Of a stretch of DNA of 64,000 nucleotides, positions 46,340 to 58,044 are shown in pieces. Position numbers and translations under genes: made by a program. The notes beneath the pieces were generated by a model. That model worked only from the letters and a program-made list of their open reading frames with translations. It made no database searches and was not told the origin of the DNA. The stretch is from contig NC_133300.1 in the NCBI RefSeq assembly GCF_005239225.2, positions 8,957,875 through 9,021,874 on the forward strand. The letters are read 5' to 3'. This stretch comes from Populus alba (lineage: Eukaryota > Streptophyta > Magnoliopsida > Malpighiales > Salicaceae). The number at the start of each line of letters is the position of its first letter. Within the stretch, counting starts at the first letter, position 1.

Positions 46340-48420
46340 ATGTAAGCTAGAATCGCTCTAGTTTCTACTTAAGGAGGGGCAAAGAATTTAACTAAAAATT
46401 TAAGTTTCTGTTGTTAAAGGAGGAATTCAGTGAATCGGCCACCAACACCAGAGGATACAGTTGAAGAGCAGGGGGGTCAAGAGAAACAACCGACCCTTCA
46501 AGAAATAATTAAAATTAAGGTTCTTTATCTTTTTTCTTAATTGGGTTTTGATTTTTATTGTCAATAATGGAGGGGGTGCTTAATTTGATTGGTTTTTTTT
46601 AGTTGATTGAGATTGGAGAGAAGGAAAGATTAATGGAGCTTTTAAGAGAAAGGCTTATTGAGTGTGGATGGAAAGATGAAATGAAAGCTCTTTGCAGGTT
46701 TTCACTGCCCTCTCTTCTTTTGGTTTCATTGCTGTTTGTGTTGTTGCTATCTTTTCATCTTTGGGGTCTTGAGAATTGAGTAGAGATATTTTTGTGGGAA
46801 AAAACAAGATCAGTTTTTGAAAAATGAGGTCAGTGTTAATGAAAATGAATTCAATTACACGCTTTTTTATTCTAATAAAACCTTTGAGGGATTACGTGAG
46901 CTGTATATTCTTTCGTGAAATCATCGGATTTGAAAGGAAATAATGTTGTAAATTTGTGGGATTTTGGTGAAACAATGTGCACAGGCTAGGTTACAGTTAC
47001 CACTAAATGGCACTTTTGGTAACTGCTCATGTTAAATCCACGCCCAGAACCCAATCCTTCTTGTTAGTAGTAGTGAATAAAGCATGTGATTGTGTACATA
47101 GCTGACATGACAAGCATGGGGATTAACACCAAATATGGGAGGAGTAACTTTCAGTGGATATAACTTACCAGCTAGGGAGTATAGCAATTGGGAAGAGTAA
47201 CTTTGGTGTAACAAGGAGAATTTTTTTAACGGGAAAAACTGAGATGAACATCATCATTATCCATCACTTTGATTCTCAGTTTCGTTGAGGAGGATCTTAT
47301 TTTCCAAACTGTGCTCTCATGTAGATGAAAATGCTGCCTCAGTGTCATTCTATCCAGTAAGTAATGTATATCAACGAATTATATGGTCCAAGTCTTGATG
47401 TTTTAGGAGGTCTTCCACATGGAAGAATGATGAGATGCGATGTGAGACCGTGTTCTCTAAGTTATGACAGAATGGATGCAGAGTTTGTGCAAGAGGTTCT
47501 CCCATCTCGTTCTAAAGTTCTGTGATTTGTTGTAATTGTTTGATGCTCACTAATATGAAAATTGGAACTGGATTGGTAAAAAGGCTGAACCAGCTGTTTC
47601 TGTTTCTAGAATGCTAGAATTGTGTTCCTGATCTATGGAAACATCCTTGAGGAATGCTTTGGATAGGGATGCAGCTGGTATTTGGTTGGGGCTCTGTTTA
47701 AGGAAATGTGTGCTTAATATGACTCCTTTCATGAATTTTGGAAGTGCATGACACAAGAAGGATTATAAAGGACATGCTATAGTTATAGGGAGTATTTGAA
47801 TCTTGACCTTTTAACCCTGTTTAGACTTTTATGCAGCTGTCTTATATTTTCCCCGACCCATATTTTTACTGTATTTATGGACAGTTTGTCCTTTTTTTTA
47901 ACAAAATTGTTTGGTATCATTCTCTCCATTCTAAAATCTCTCTCGATGTCATTGTGTTTTAGGGCATTTATAAAGAAGAAAGGAAAGAACAATGTTACTG
48001 TGGATGACCTTATTCATGTAATTACACCTAAGGGCAGAGGTGGGGGATCTTCTGTTTCTGAAGTTTATCTTCTGTTGTCTACACAGGATAATTTATTGGT
48101 TTATCTGCTATTTAGTAGAATTCAGATGTAAATTTTGGAAACTGCTTGGAATTTGAAAAGGAATTCGATTGCCTTGACATGATTTCATGCCTACCTGTTC
48201 TTTAATACACCTTCTGACTGGTGCTGAGGATAATTTTTTTCCCAGTTCAGTTAGGAATTTCAGTCCTGGTTATTTTTTTTTTCCTTGTTTACCTTTTGTT
48301 TTATATCATTTCTTTATCTGAAAATTTTGTACCTTTACACCTGCAGCCTCTATTCCTGACTCCATAAAGGCCGAGCTGTTGCAAAGAATCCGTTCTTTTC
48401 TCGTTCAAGCTGCTGTTTGA
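46340..48420 (+). CDS. ENY2: Transcription and mRNA export factor ENY2 (SUS1), start codon split by an intron
   Basis: ENY2/Sus1 is the small nuclear subunit shared by the SAGA deubiquitinase module and the TREX-2 export complex. The inferred coding exons are 46340-46341 (AT), 46420-46519, 46603-46697, 47963-48039 and 48347-48420. All introns are GT-AG (78, 83, 1,265 and 307 bp), giving 115 residues. The protein reads '[18 protein letters not shown]', then the helical hairpin core '[19 protein letters not shown]', '[19 protein letters not shown]' and ends '[14 protein letters not shown]'. This matches the family's length and order. Unspliced, the frame before 'RNSVNRPP' has AGG and then a stop, with no ATG. 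The donor AAT|GTAAGC and acceptor TTAAAG|GAGG recreate ATG exactly where homologs begin. That first exon join is inference; the remaining exons are firmly supported by frame and homology. Confidence 0.9.
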
Positions 48421-49678
48421 TATACCACCCCAATTCCCAAATAGTCTAGAAGTAGGAAAGCTGAAGCTGTTGATGAATGGAATGGAAGGTTTGTTTACTG
48501 TTGTGACGTTGAGGTCTCTTGAAGAGTGGAGGCAGCTGTGATTTACTTTAAAATATGCATGTTGAAAATGAAGGGAATGGGGTATCAGTGTGCTTCAAGC
48601 TTGAAAGAAGATTCATGATCTTATAGCTTTTAACCATAAAATCCGAAGATTTTCGCACGTGTTATGTTTGACAATATAAATATTTACACGTGTCAGAATA
48701 TTCTGTTATTTTTCTGTATGATACTCTACTGCCATTTTCAAAATGAAGACTTGGAATTCAATTTCTTTTTTTTTTTCCTGGACAGTGGAATCTTTTCTTG
48801 CATCATGTTTTGGTACGATAATGCCTTTTACCCTCTAAATGCAAGTTTTGAATATATGAGAACACAATAACTTCTGCTTCTTTGTTCCTTTTGAGAATCT
48901 GAGACATTTTGGTTGGATATAGAATATGTACTAAACTTGAGACTCGAGTTTTTAGATCCTGGAAAAGGCGTCCCCAGACAGCAAGAGCTTAGGATTGAGG
49001 CAGTGGGGGACGGAGAAGGCCATGCCCCATCATGCAATGCAAAATTGTGCAGCGTGATTTTATTAACAACCAAGTCAGGCCCATTCAGTATCTCTGAAAG
49101 GGGCAGCTTGTAAACACCCAAAAAAAAAAACAGTAAAGCCACAAAAGACTCCAATGTTATTCTTGATTTCTGAATGATAATTTTTGTTGTCGATTTCTGA
49201 ATCGGTAACAATACCGTAAAACTCAATAAAATTTGTGTTGGACCTATCCATGCTAGAGAGAAAATTTGAGTGATTGTTTAAAATCTGATAAAAAAAATTT
49301 AGTCATTGCCAATAAATTCTGGGTAGAATTGAAGTTATAAACCAGTCAACCTTGAAGAGGAACATGGAGGAAGAGGACCGGCCTATCCTAGGGAAGAATC
49401 AAAATAGAAACCAATCTAAAATAACCTAAAATGGGGATAAGAACAACCTTTGTCCAGCACTCAAACACCCTACCTCATTTAAAAGGGGGTATATATACAA
49501 GGTGAGAGAGAGAGAGGGTGACTCTTCCTTGGGAGCAGCAGCAGCTGCATGCTTTTGCCCCCTTTCTTCCTTCCCAAAGAGAGAGCTGAACAAACTGGCC
49601 AGCTGTATGCAACAAACCTTCTTCCTCTTGTCCAAAGAGTAAACCCTTAAATCCAGCTGCAAACACTCCATTAAATAC
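48421..49678. other. ENY2 3' UTR and intergenic sequence
   Basis: No second gene is supported. An open stretch at 48913-49113 (+) and a longer one on the other strand (48828-49226) have near-normal composition but match nothing I recognise. A (GA)n tract and a TATA-like 'gggtatatatac' lie at 49485-49516, upstream of a purine/pyrimidine-biased segment that ends at the insertion point of the next transposon (target AATAC at 49674-49678). Confidence 0.45.
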
Positions 49679-50620
49679 TGATGTGCCGTGAATGATTTGA
49701 AAATCGGCAACAATGATTATAATGAAAATGGATGAAGGATGGGTCTGGTTGTGTTGTCTTTCTTTTGGTATTTAGGCTGGATTGTAGTGATTTAAGGTAA
49801 ATAAGATGGAGATAGACTAGAATGATACTTTGATAAGTCGATCTGGACGCCACAAAGATCAATCTAGGATTTCGACGCCACACTCTTTGTGATTGAAGAG
49901 TGATAAGTCAGGTAGGGTTCTTCACAAAACGAATTTGGAAGAACAACTCTTAATTCTCTGAATTAAGTTTTCAAATCTTGGCCAAAAGTGTTTTTTTCAT
50001 ATTCTGATACATATTTATCTTTGGAACATCCCTCCAAAGTTAGGTGAATTCAACATGACAGAAGTCAAGCCTAAAAACTAGACTTTTAATAAAGCAAGTA
50101 GACAAATTTAACTAACAGACGTTTTTTTTTGACATTTCTAAAACATGTGCAGACTAAATTTAAAACAGCCATAACTTTTGACACAAAAGTCCAATGCAAT
50201 CATGGTTGGACAATATAGAAAGATCACGTTCTGAACTTGAATTTTACCTACATAAATCTTGTTTTCACATGCATTGGATGACTTCAAATTCGGGTTCAAA
50301 TCCATCTACTGTTCTGACCGTAAACAGCATCAATTCCTTCACTTGCATTATCAATCCAAATACAAGTAGCCCAGCATGAAAAGAACCATTAAGGGCTTTT
50401 CCCATCTCCAAGTTCCAATTATAGGCAAATAAGCACCCTTGAACCAATTTCAAACTGATTGCTAATTTTTAACTCCGACGCAGCTTCAATCATTGCAATT
50501 TGATTCGTCAAGGCCCGTTGTAGTTGTTTCGCTCTCGCTCTTGTCATTGGACCATATGAATCCTCTTGCATATTAGATTCAGCTTTACGAGATGGATTAT
50601 AATTCCCATGATGCACATCA
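49679..50620 (-). repeat. 3' LTR of the young Gypsy element
   Basis: This is the left copy in window coordinates. The polyprotein ORF reads into it and stops at 50419. The internal sequence abutting it (minus strand ...CAACCCGGGGC) is only a weak polypurine tract. Confidence 0.95.
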
Positions 50621-53600
50621 TCAGCCCCGGGTTGAAAATGATTTGTCCTCAAATCAGAATCGTCATCATCATCCAAGTACGGAGATAAGTCTTTCACATT
50701 AAAAGTAGCTGATACGTTGTAATCACCAGGAAGATCTACCTTATACGCATTGTCATTCACCTTCTCTATAATACGAAATGGACCGTCAGCTCTTGGCATC
50801 AACTTGGACTTACGTTTGCTTGGAAATCTGCCCTTGCTAATATGAATCCAAACAAGATCTCCAGGTTCAAACCTGACCATCTTTCGCCCCTTGTTAGCTT
50901 GTTTAGCATACTTTGTTGTTTTCTCCTCAATATGTAGTCGAACCTGCTCATGTAGTTTCTTCATCAATTCTGCCTTTCTAATTCCATCCATAGATGTCCT
51001 CTCATCAATTGGAATATGAACAAGATCAATAGGAACACAAGGATTAAAGCCATAGACAACCTCAAATGGTGAAAATTTTGTAGCCCCATGCACACTACGA
51101 TTATATGCAAACTCCACAATCGGCAAACAAGTATCCCAACTCTTCAAATTCTTATGTTTAACAGCTCGTAACAAAGAAGATAAAGTTCCGTTTACTACCT
51201 CAGTTTGTGGATGACATGCCGTACTGAAAAGTAACTTTGTTCCAAGTTTCCTCCAAAGAGTCTTCCAAAAGTGGCTTAAGAACTTTGTATCACGATCAGA
51301 GACAATGCTTTTAGGAATTCTATGCAAACGAACAATCTCTTGAAAGAACAAATCAGCAACATGTACTGCATCGTCAGTTTTCATACAAGGAATGAAATGG
51401 GACATTTTGGAGAATCGATCAACCACCACCATTATTAAATCCTTCCCACGTTGTGTTCTTGGTAATCCAAGTACGATTTGAAAATCAACTTTAGAAAACA
51501 ATACAGCACCATGCAACTCATCAAGCAAATCATCAAGTCTGGGTATAGAAAATCGATACTTAACTGTTATTTTGTTGATAGCACGGCTGTCCATACACAT
51601 CCTCATGGTACCATCTTTCTTCGGAACAAGCAAAGTAGGTACGGAACATGGACTAAGTGATTCTCGCACATAGCCCTTCTCTAAGAGCTCACCGACCTGC
51701 CTTTGAATCTCTTTCGCTTCCTCTGGATTACATCTGTATGCTAGTCTATTAGGAAGTGAAGCTCCCGGCACCAAATCAATTTGATGCTCAATACCACGAA
51801 TAGGTGGTAATCCTTTAGGTAATTCATCTGGAAACACATCTTTAAATTCTTCAAGTAATTCCTTAATCTGTCTTGGTAAGTCCAATCCTTCTACTTGTAG
51901 TAGTTGCTTTGCCCAGACCATGAAAACAATCCCTGTTGCGGCTAATGCTTGTTTGATGTCTCCTTTTTTGGCTAACAACAGCCCCTTTCGTGATGTCACC
52001 TCCTTTTGTTGGCTTCGTAACTGATCCTCTCTAACTTGTTGAGAACTCAGTGGTAACAAGTTCACCTTCTTTCCATTCAGCATAAAAGAATAAGTGTTCT
52101 TTCGTCCATTGTAGGTCACATCCTTATCAAACTGCCATGGACGACCCAGCAACAAATGGCTAGCTGACATTGGTGCAACATCACATAAAACCTCGTCATG
52201 ATAGGTTTTAATGGAAAAAGGTACACGAACTTGCTTTGTCACCCGAATCTCCCCATTCTCATTCAGCCATCGCAAACTATAGGGTCTGGGATGTGGAAGG
52301 GTATTTAAACCCAATTTCTCCACCAAGGTAGTTGACGCAACATTAGTGCAACTTCCATTATCAATGATCATCCCGCACACCTTATCTCGAATCTGACATC
52401 GAGTATGAAAGATGTTCTCGCGTTGCTCATCACTAACGTCAATTTGTGCATTCAGAACCCGTTGAACAACCAACAAATCTCCCTTCACTGGTTCGAAATC
52501 CTCTTCTTGTTCAGCCACTTGTACCTCATCTTCATCTTCAGTTTCAACCTCATCTCCACTAATCAGCTCTCCATGATCCCCATGCAAAATCATCACCCTT
52601 TTATTTGGACATTCAGAAGCAATATGCCCATGTCCCAAGCACTTGAAGCACTTAATGTCCCGAGACCTCCTAGGGTGTTGAGGTTCTGTCACCTTCTCCT
52701 TTCCCTTCAAAGAATCAGAACTGGTATTCCCCTTGCTAAACTCCACCTTCTCATCTCGTTTAGGTGTGCTCCATGTTTGTGTAGGCGTAGAAACAGCCCT
52801 TGTCGCGCTTGACGTAGTTCCACCAGTTCGGACACCTCCTCGTCTCTGCTGCCTCTCTACTCGGGTTGCAAGCTTTATAACATCCTCAAGGAAGATGTAC
52901 GGCTGTAACTCAACAACATTAGCTATATCCTTCCTCAACCCTCCAAGAAATCTAGCTATTGTTTGCTCTTGAGGTTCCATCAATTCACATCGAATCAGCA
53001 GCAGCTCAAACTCTTTCACATACTCTTCCACAGTCAAAGATCCATGTCGCAAAGTTTGAAGTCTGATGTATAGCTCCTGTTTATAGTAATCAGGAACAAA
53101 TCTCTTCTTCATCACTCTTTTCATAGTTGCCCATGTTGCAATCTCCTCCTCTTCATCCCTTCTCCTCTGAATCTTTAAGTTTTCCCACCATAAAAGAGCA
53201 TAATCTGTAAACTCAAGTGCTGCCACCTTGCACTTCCTTTCTTCAGAATATTCATACCATTCAAACACCTTTTCAACCTTCTGAATCCACTCCAAGTATT
53301 CCTCAGGTGAACTACTTCCTCTAAACGGTGGAATCTTAAGTTTGAGACCATTAGGAGGATTATAATTCTGCCTTCTTGGTCTGACCCTATCATCAGCCTC
53401 ATCATCCCCATTTGGATCTTCGTCAGCTTCTATAATATCATTTCGTGGCACCCTAAGTGCTTGCCTCGGTTGGGGTTGCAAATTATTTCTTTGCATCCTT
53501 TGTATAAGGGTATTCAACTGTTCACGAATTCCCGTCATCTCATCCCGGATCTCAGCATGAGATCGTTGTAAGCCCATAACCTGTGCCTGTTCCAAACTTA

Positions 53601-53634
53601 ACCCTCTTGGCAAATCTTCTTTATCTCCAGCCAT
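50419..53634 (-). pseudogene. Gag-protease-ΔRT-integrase polyprotein of the young Gypsy element
   Basis: A single open frame of about 1,071 codons runs from the ATG at 53634 ('[16 protein letters not shown]'); an upstream ATG at 53664 adds 10 residues. Domains, numbered from that upstream ATG: an acidic/basic N terminus, the retrotransposon gag domain (about residues 110-270, '[18 protein letters not shown]'), zinc knuckle '[14 protein letters not shown]' (about 337-350), protease with 'DNGSCTNVA' (about 434), and the RT N terminus ('[20 protein letters not shown]'). The frame then jumps at 'FSKVDFQ' into the integrase core ('[12 protein letters not shown]'). RT catalytic residues, RNase H and the integrase zinc finger are absent. 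In the integrase the spacing from the second Asp (SDRD) to Glu (TEVVN) is 31, where 35 is usual. A '[19 protein letters not shown]' block follows, and the tail is encoded in the LTR. Confidence 0.85.
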
Positions 53635-53716
53635 AGTTAAGTTTATCAACCTCAATTCCAGCAAACCTTTCTTTGTTTTTTTTTTTTTTTGGCTCCCGCC
53701 TAAGATCGCAACTGAT

Positions 53717-53728
53717 GCTCTGATACCA
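53717..53728 (-). other. Primer-binding site, initiator tRNA-Met
   Basis: The minus strand reads TGGTATCAGAGC two bases inside the 5' LTR, the usual site for many plant Gypsy and Copia elements. Confidence 0.9.
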
Positions 53729-53730
53729 GA

Positions 53731-54672
53731 TGATGTGCCGTGAATGATTTGAAAATCGGCAACAATGATTATAATGAAAATGGATGAAGGATGGGTCTGG
53801 TTGTGTTGTCTTTCTTTTGGTATTTAGGCTGGATTGTAGTGATTTAAGGTAAATAAGATGGAGATAGACTAGAATGATACTTTGATAAGTCGATCTGGAC
53901 GCCACAAAGATCAATCTAGGATTTCGACGCCACACTCTTTGTGATTGAAGAGTGATAAGTCAGGTAGGGTTCTTCACAAAACGAATTTGGAAGAACAACT
54001 CTTAATTCTCTGAATTAAGTTTTCAAATCTTGGCCAAAAGTGTTTTTTTCATATTCTGATACATATTTATCTTTGGAACATCCCTCCAAAGTTAGGTGAA
54101 TTCAACATGACAGAAGTCAAGCCTAAAAACTAGACTTTTAATAAAGCAAGTAGACAAATTTAACTAACAGACGTTTTTTTTTGACATTTCTAAAACATGT
54201 GCAGACTAAATTTAAAACAGCCATAACTTTTGACACAAAAGTCCAATGCAATCATGGTTGGACAATATAGAAAGATCACGTTCTGAACTTGAATTTTACC
54301 TACATAAATCTTGTTTTCACATGCATTGGATGACTTCAAATTCGGGTTCAAATCCATCTACTGTTCTGACCGTAAACAGCATCAATTCCTTCACTTGCAT
54401 TATCAATCCAAATACAAGTAGCCCAGCATGAAAAGAACCATTAAGGGCTTTTCCCATCTCCAAGTTCCAATTATAGGCAAATAAGCACCCTTGAACCAAT
54501 TTCAAACTGATTGCTAATTTTTAACTCCGACGCAGCTTCAATCATTGCAATTTGATTCGTCAAGGCCCGTTGTAGTTGTTTCGCTCTCGCTCTTGTCATT
54601 GGACCATATGAATCCTCTTGCATATTAGATTCAGCTTTACGAGATGGATTATAATTCCCATGATGCACATCA
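53731..54672 (-). repeat. 5' LTR of the young Gypsy element
   Basis: This is the right copy in window coordinates, 942 bp, and looks identical to 49679-50620. An open segment at 54471-54668 is the same ORF tail as in the other LTR, without its upstream frame. Confidence 0.95.
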
Positions 54673-54677
54673 AATAC

Positions 54678-55396
54678 TAGAGCGGAAGGAAGAGTTAAAA
54701 AAGAGTGTTAATAGCCGAAAACAAAATAAAAAGAGAAGTGTAGGAGACCAGGTGGTGCAACTAGAGAGGGAAGGAAGGAAAAAACCGAAACTTGAGGGGA
54801 AGAATAAAAGAAGAAGAAAATTGAGAGTAAAGGGGAAGAAAACGCCTGTTAAATCCCTCCTAAAGCTACTGAAAATCATAAGGTATGAATCAAATCTCTT
54901 TCCCCATCTGTTCTTGAGTCCTTGGAATCAAAAGGAAGAAGAAAACCATGAGGGAATGCCTAAAAGTTTACACTAGCTGCTAATGGAAAAACTAAACTAA
55001 AAAGAAAGAAAAAAAAAAGAAAGACAATAAGGGATCTATATCCAAAACATGCAACAAGGGAGTTGAATAAGGGATCTATATCCAGAACATGCAACAAGGG
55101 AGATAGATAATTTTATATGTACAAACCTAGTTAGATGGTCGGCTATAATGAAGATTGGACAAAACATGAACTTAGGTGACCAAATACTTAAAAGATGACC
55201 TTGTCAAGACCTTATAGTCATATTTGAACCAAAAAACAGAATCATACATGTATAAATGATGTAATTTCTGCACATATCATTGACAAAATTCTATGGAAAT
55301 GTGTTGAAATGCAATTATGCTGTGAGTAAACCTTGAAAGGGCATGTTGTAGCTGAAATGGGACTCCCTCTAGTTAATACCTTGGTTTTATTGATGT
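54678..55396. other. Intergenic sequence between two transposons
   Basis: A lysine/arginine-rich open stretch (+, to 54976) is purine-biased sequence and not a recognisable gene. A ~43-bp tandem duplication ('aagggatctatatccaaaac' repeated) lies at about 55027-55110. The sequence to the right ends at the CACTA target TGT (55394-55396). Confidence 0.5.
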
Positions 55397-57030
55397 CACT
55401 ACCAGAAAATCAATAAATACAAACGGAAATACCGAGGGAATATTTCCGTCGGTAAATTTCCGAGGGATTTTACCGATGGAAATATTTCCGAGGGATTGTA
55501 CCGACGGAAAGATTCCCTCGGTATATACCGAGGGAATTACCGTGGGAAAAAAAAATAAAGCAAAGCAAAAAAAAAAAAAAAGATGACGTGTCATTTTTTA
55601 CCGACGGAATTTTTCCGTCAATAATTCCGTCGGTAAATCCGTCGGGAAATCCGTTGGTAAACTGTGAACACTGTTCATCATGTCAATTACAAAGGGAATT
55701 ACCGACAGAATTTTTCCGTCGGTATTTTACAGAGAGCTCTAGAACTGTTTATCTTCCAATTGCATTGTTAATTGTTTTACTTTACAGACAAAATCACCGA
55801 CGGATTGAAAATTCATCGGCGTGTTTTGGCGGTTTTCTGAAAAAATTCAATTGATTTAAAATTTTCATTTAAATATTACAGACGGAATCACCGACGGATT
55901 GAAAAATCATCGGTAATTTTTGGCGGTTTCCGAAAACTTTTTACGAAATTGAAAATTTAAATTAAATATTACCAACGGAATTACCGATGGAATAATTAAA
56001 AAATATTAATATTCAATTATCCGTCGGTAAATCCGTCGGTAACGCGCCTCAATAAAAAACCTGAATCCGCTTATTTCACAAGAGACAGACTCATTTCTTC
56101 TTCTTCTTCTTCTACTACTACTACTTCTATGTCATCTTCTTCTTCTTCTTCTTCTTCTACTACTTCTACTTCTTCTTCTTCTTCACTATATGTAAAAACA
56201 TCAATATCTATTTCTTTCTCTTCTTTTCTCTCCTCATCTTCTTCTCTTTTCCTCCATGCTCGGGTATGTCTTCTTCTTCCTTCTTCTTCTTTCTTTTTTT
56301 ATCCTCTTAGTTTTCTTTAATTAATATGCTTCATGAATTTTTTTTTCCTTAGCTTCACTTGCAAGTATATTAAGGTAAGATCTTTCTTTTTCTTATTTTT
56401 TCATGATTTTTTACTATATTTGTTTTTTATTTAATTTTAATTGATTTTGTTCTTAATAATTGTATAAATGTTGTTGTGAGTTTTTTTTTTTTTCATATGA
56501 GATCAATTTTTAGTTGATTTATTTATAGGATTTTTTAAATTTTTTAGCAATTGCAACTTCATTTTTTTCATATGAATTTTTTAGTTGAATTAATTTTTTT
56601 TGTTTTATTTATTTGTTACAAATTTGTTTGAGTTGATTTTTTTATTCTTTTTTCCAAGCATTTTGAGTATATATTATACAATGTTGATTTATGTTAATTT
56701 AATTATTTTTATAATTTTATAAAATGAATTTTTTTTTTAAAATGTTTTTAAATAATTACCGACGGATTTACCGACGGAAATTTTCCGTCGGTAAATCCGT
56801 TGGTAAATCCATCGGTAATAAAAAAAATTTACCGACGCGTCTGTTCCGCCAGTAAATCCGTCGGTAATATTATTACCGACGAAATTACCGACGGACAAAA
56901 AATTACCGACGAGAGATTCACCGACGAAAATTCTCCGTCGGTGATTTAGTCGGTAAATTAATTACTGATGGAATATGTGTCTTACTCCGACGGAAAAATT
57001 CCATCGGTAAAACTGTTAAATCTTGTAGTG
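55397..57030. mobile_element. Non-autonomous CACTA (En/Spm-type) DNA transposon
   Basis: Terminal inverted repeats are CACTACCAGAAAATC at the left and, reversed, CACTACAAGATTTAAC at the right. The 3-bp target duplication TGT flanks it (55394-55396 and 57031-57033). Both ends are filled with many copies of the subterminal motif ACCGACGGAA/TTCCGTCGGT in both orientations (55440-55990 and 56755-57010), a hallmark of CACTA elements, where it binds transposase. A (TTC/TAC)n tract at 56095-56200 and T-rich DNA fill the middle. The short Ser-rich ORF at 56129-56320 is microsatellite-coded. No transposase. Confidence 0.9.
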
Positions 57031-57033
57031 TGT

Positions 57034-58036
57034 GTTGAATGGACATGTGTGTTTATGAATCAAGAAAGTAAGCATGTGTTTGTGAATTGTAGTTTTGAGT
57101 ATGATTATGATAAAATGTGATGAATTGCATGTACAAGTTAGGGAGAAATGGTCAGTGATGTTTCGGCTGAAGGGATGGAAATAATTCATAAGGAACCATG
57201 CATGATGAACACACTTAGAATGACATGAGATAAATAAGGAGTAGGACCCTTATATGTTATAGATTTATTATGAATTGTGTTGGTACGTTGACATAATACA
57301 ATTGAGAATGCATGAATTTATGTTGTAGCAATGCTAAACATCGGTTTGGAGTAAATGAGTTGAGAAAACTTTGGCAAATGATCATGGGGTGAGGTTGTGC
57401 TATTTGTTAATGAATGGTGAATGGAATGTGATTTGGTGAGGTCCTATGTTCACCCAGGATAAAAAACAATAGCAGGGGGAAAGCCTAATGTAAACCTTAC
57501 GCTAGACTGAAGGAAAAAAGTAGAATTAGAAATGACTCCATCGCTACTGATGATTTTTGAATCTGGAACGACATGGATCGCACTAACGATTTCAGTGCCA
57601 ACTGTGAAATGGTGTTGCATTGACGATTTTTTAGTCGGCAATGACTCAATTTTCATCGTTTTCATCAATGATTTATGAGTTAGCTGTGCACCATTTACGC
57701 TGATGATTTCAACATCAGTTGCGAAATTATGTTGCGTTGATGATTTTTGAATCGGTCATAACACAGTTTTCGTCAATGATTTCTGCATCAGTAGTGGCTT
57801 GCTTGCGCTGGCGATTTTTGTTGAATAAGGGTTAGCAGCGAATCAATTTTGGTTGTTGAATTCTATGTTCATAGCGAATCAATTTTTGCTCTCGAATCTT
57901 GTGCCACAAGTGAATCAATTTTCGTTGCCAAATTCTAGGCCACCAACGAACCAACTTTTGATGTCGATGTTCTACGATAGACCTCTGGAACAAAATTGAC
58001 TTAAATGCTTGTAACGATTTCATTGTATGGTTGTGT
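57034..58036. repeat. Intergenic sequence with two degenerate tandem arrays
   Basis: 57034-57470 shows nothing recognisable. From 57530 to about 57815 a block with 'gatgatttttgaatcgg', 'gttgcg' and 'caatgactcaattttc' recurs about four times. From 57836 to about 57960 a ~45-bp unit containing 'agcgaatcaattttcgttg' recurs about four times. No coding region. Confidence 0.55.
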
Positions 58037-58044
58037 AAAATGTG

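Larger units (their letters stand above)
49679..54672 (-). mobile_element. Young, internally deleted Ty3/Gypsy retrotransposon
   Basis: It is a complete element on the minus strand. The two LTRs are 942 bp each (5' LTR 53731-54672, 3' LTR 49679-50620), starting TGATGTGC and ending GCACATCA, with no difference found by eye. Flanks are AATAC on both sides (49674-49678 and 54673-54677). The primer-binding site for initiator tRNA-Met lies at 53717-53728. It contains one long ORF (gag-protease-partial RT-integrase) with the middle of pol missing. Identical LTRs mean recent insertion, and missing RT means mobilisation by another element's proteins. Confidence 0.95.

Noticed and set aside
48828..49226. 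132-codon reverse-strand ORF and a 66-codon forward ORF over the same DNA
   Set aside because: No recognisable domain, no good splice or start context; it may be a gene fragment but cannot be supported.
54644..54976. Lys/Arg-rich ORF right of the young Gypsy element
   Set aside because: It begins inside the LTR and continues in purine-biased flank; there is no protein-like conservation to point to.
56129..56320. Ser-rich ORF inside the CACTA element
   Set aside because: It is encoded by a (TTC/TCT)n microsatellite.
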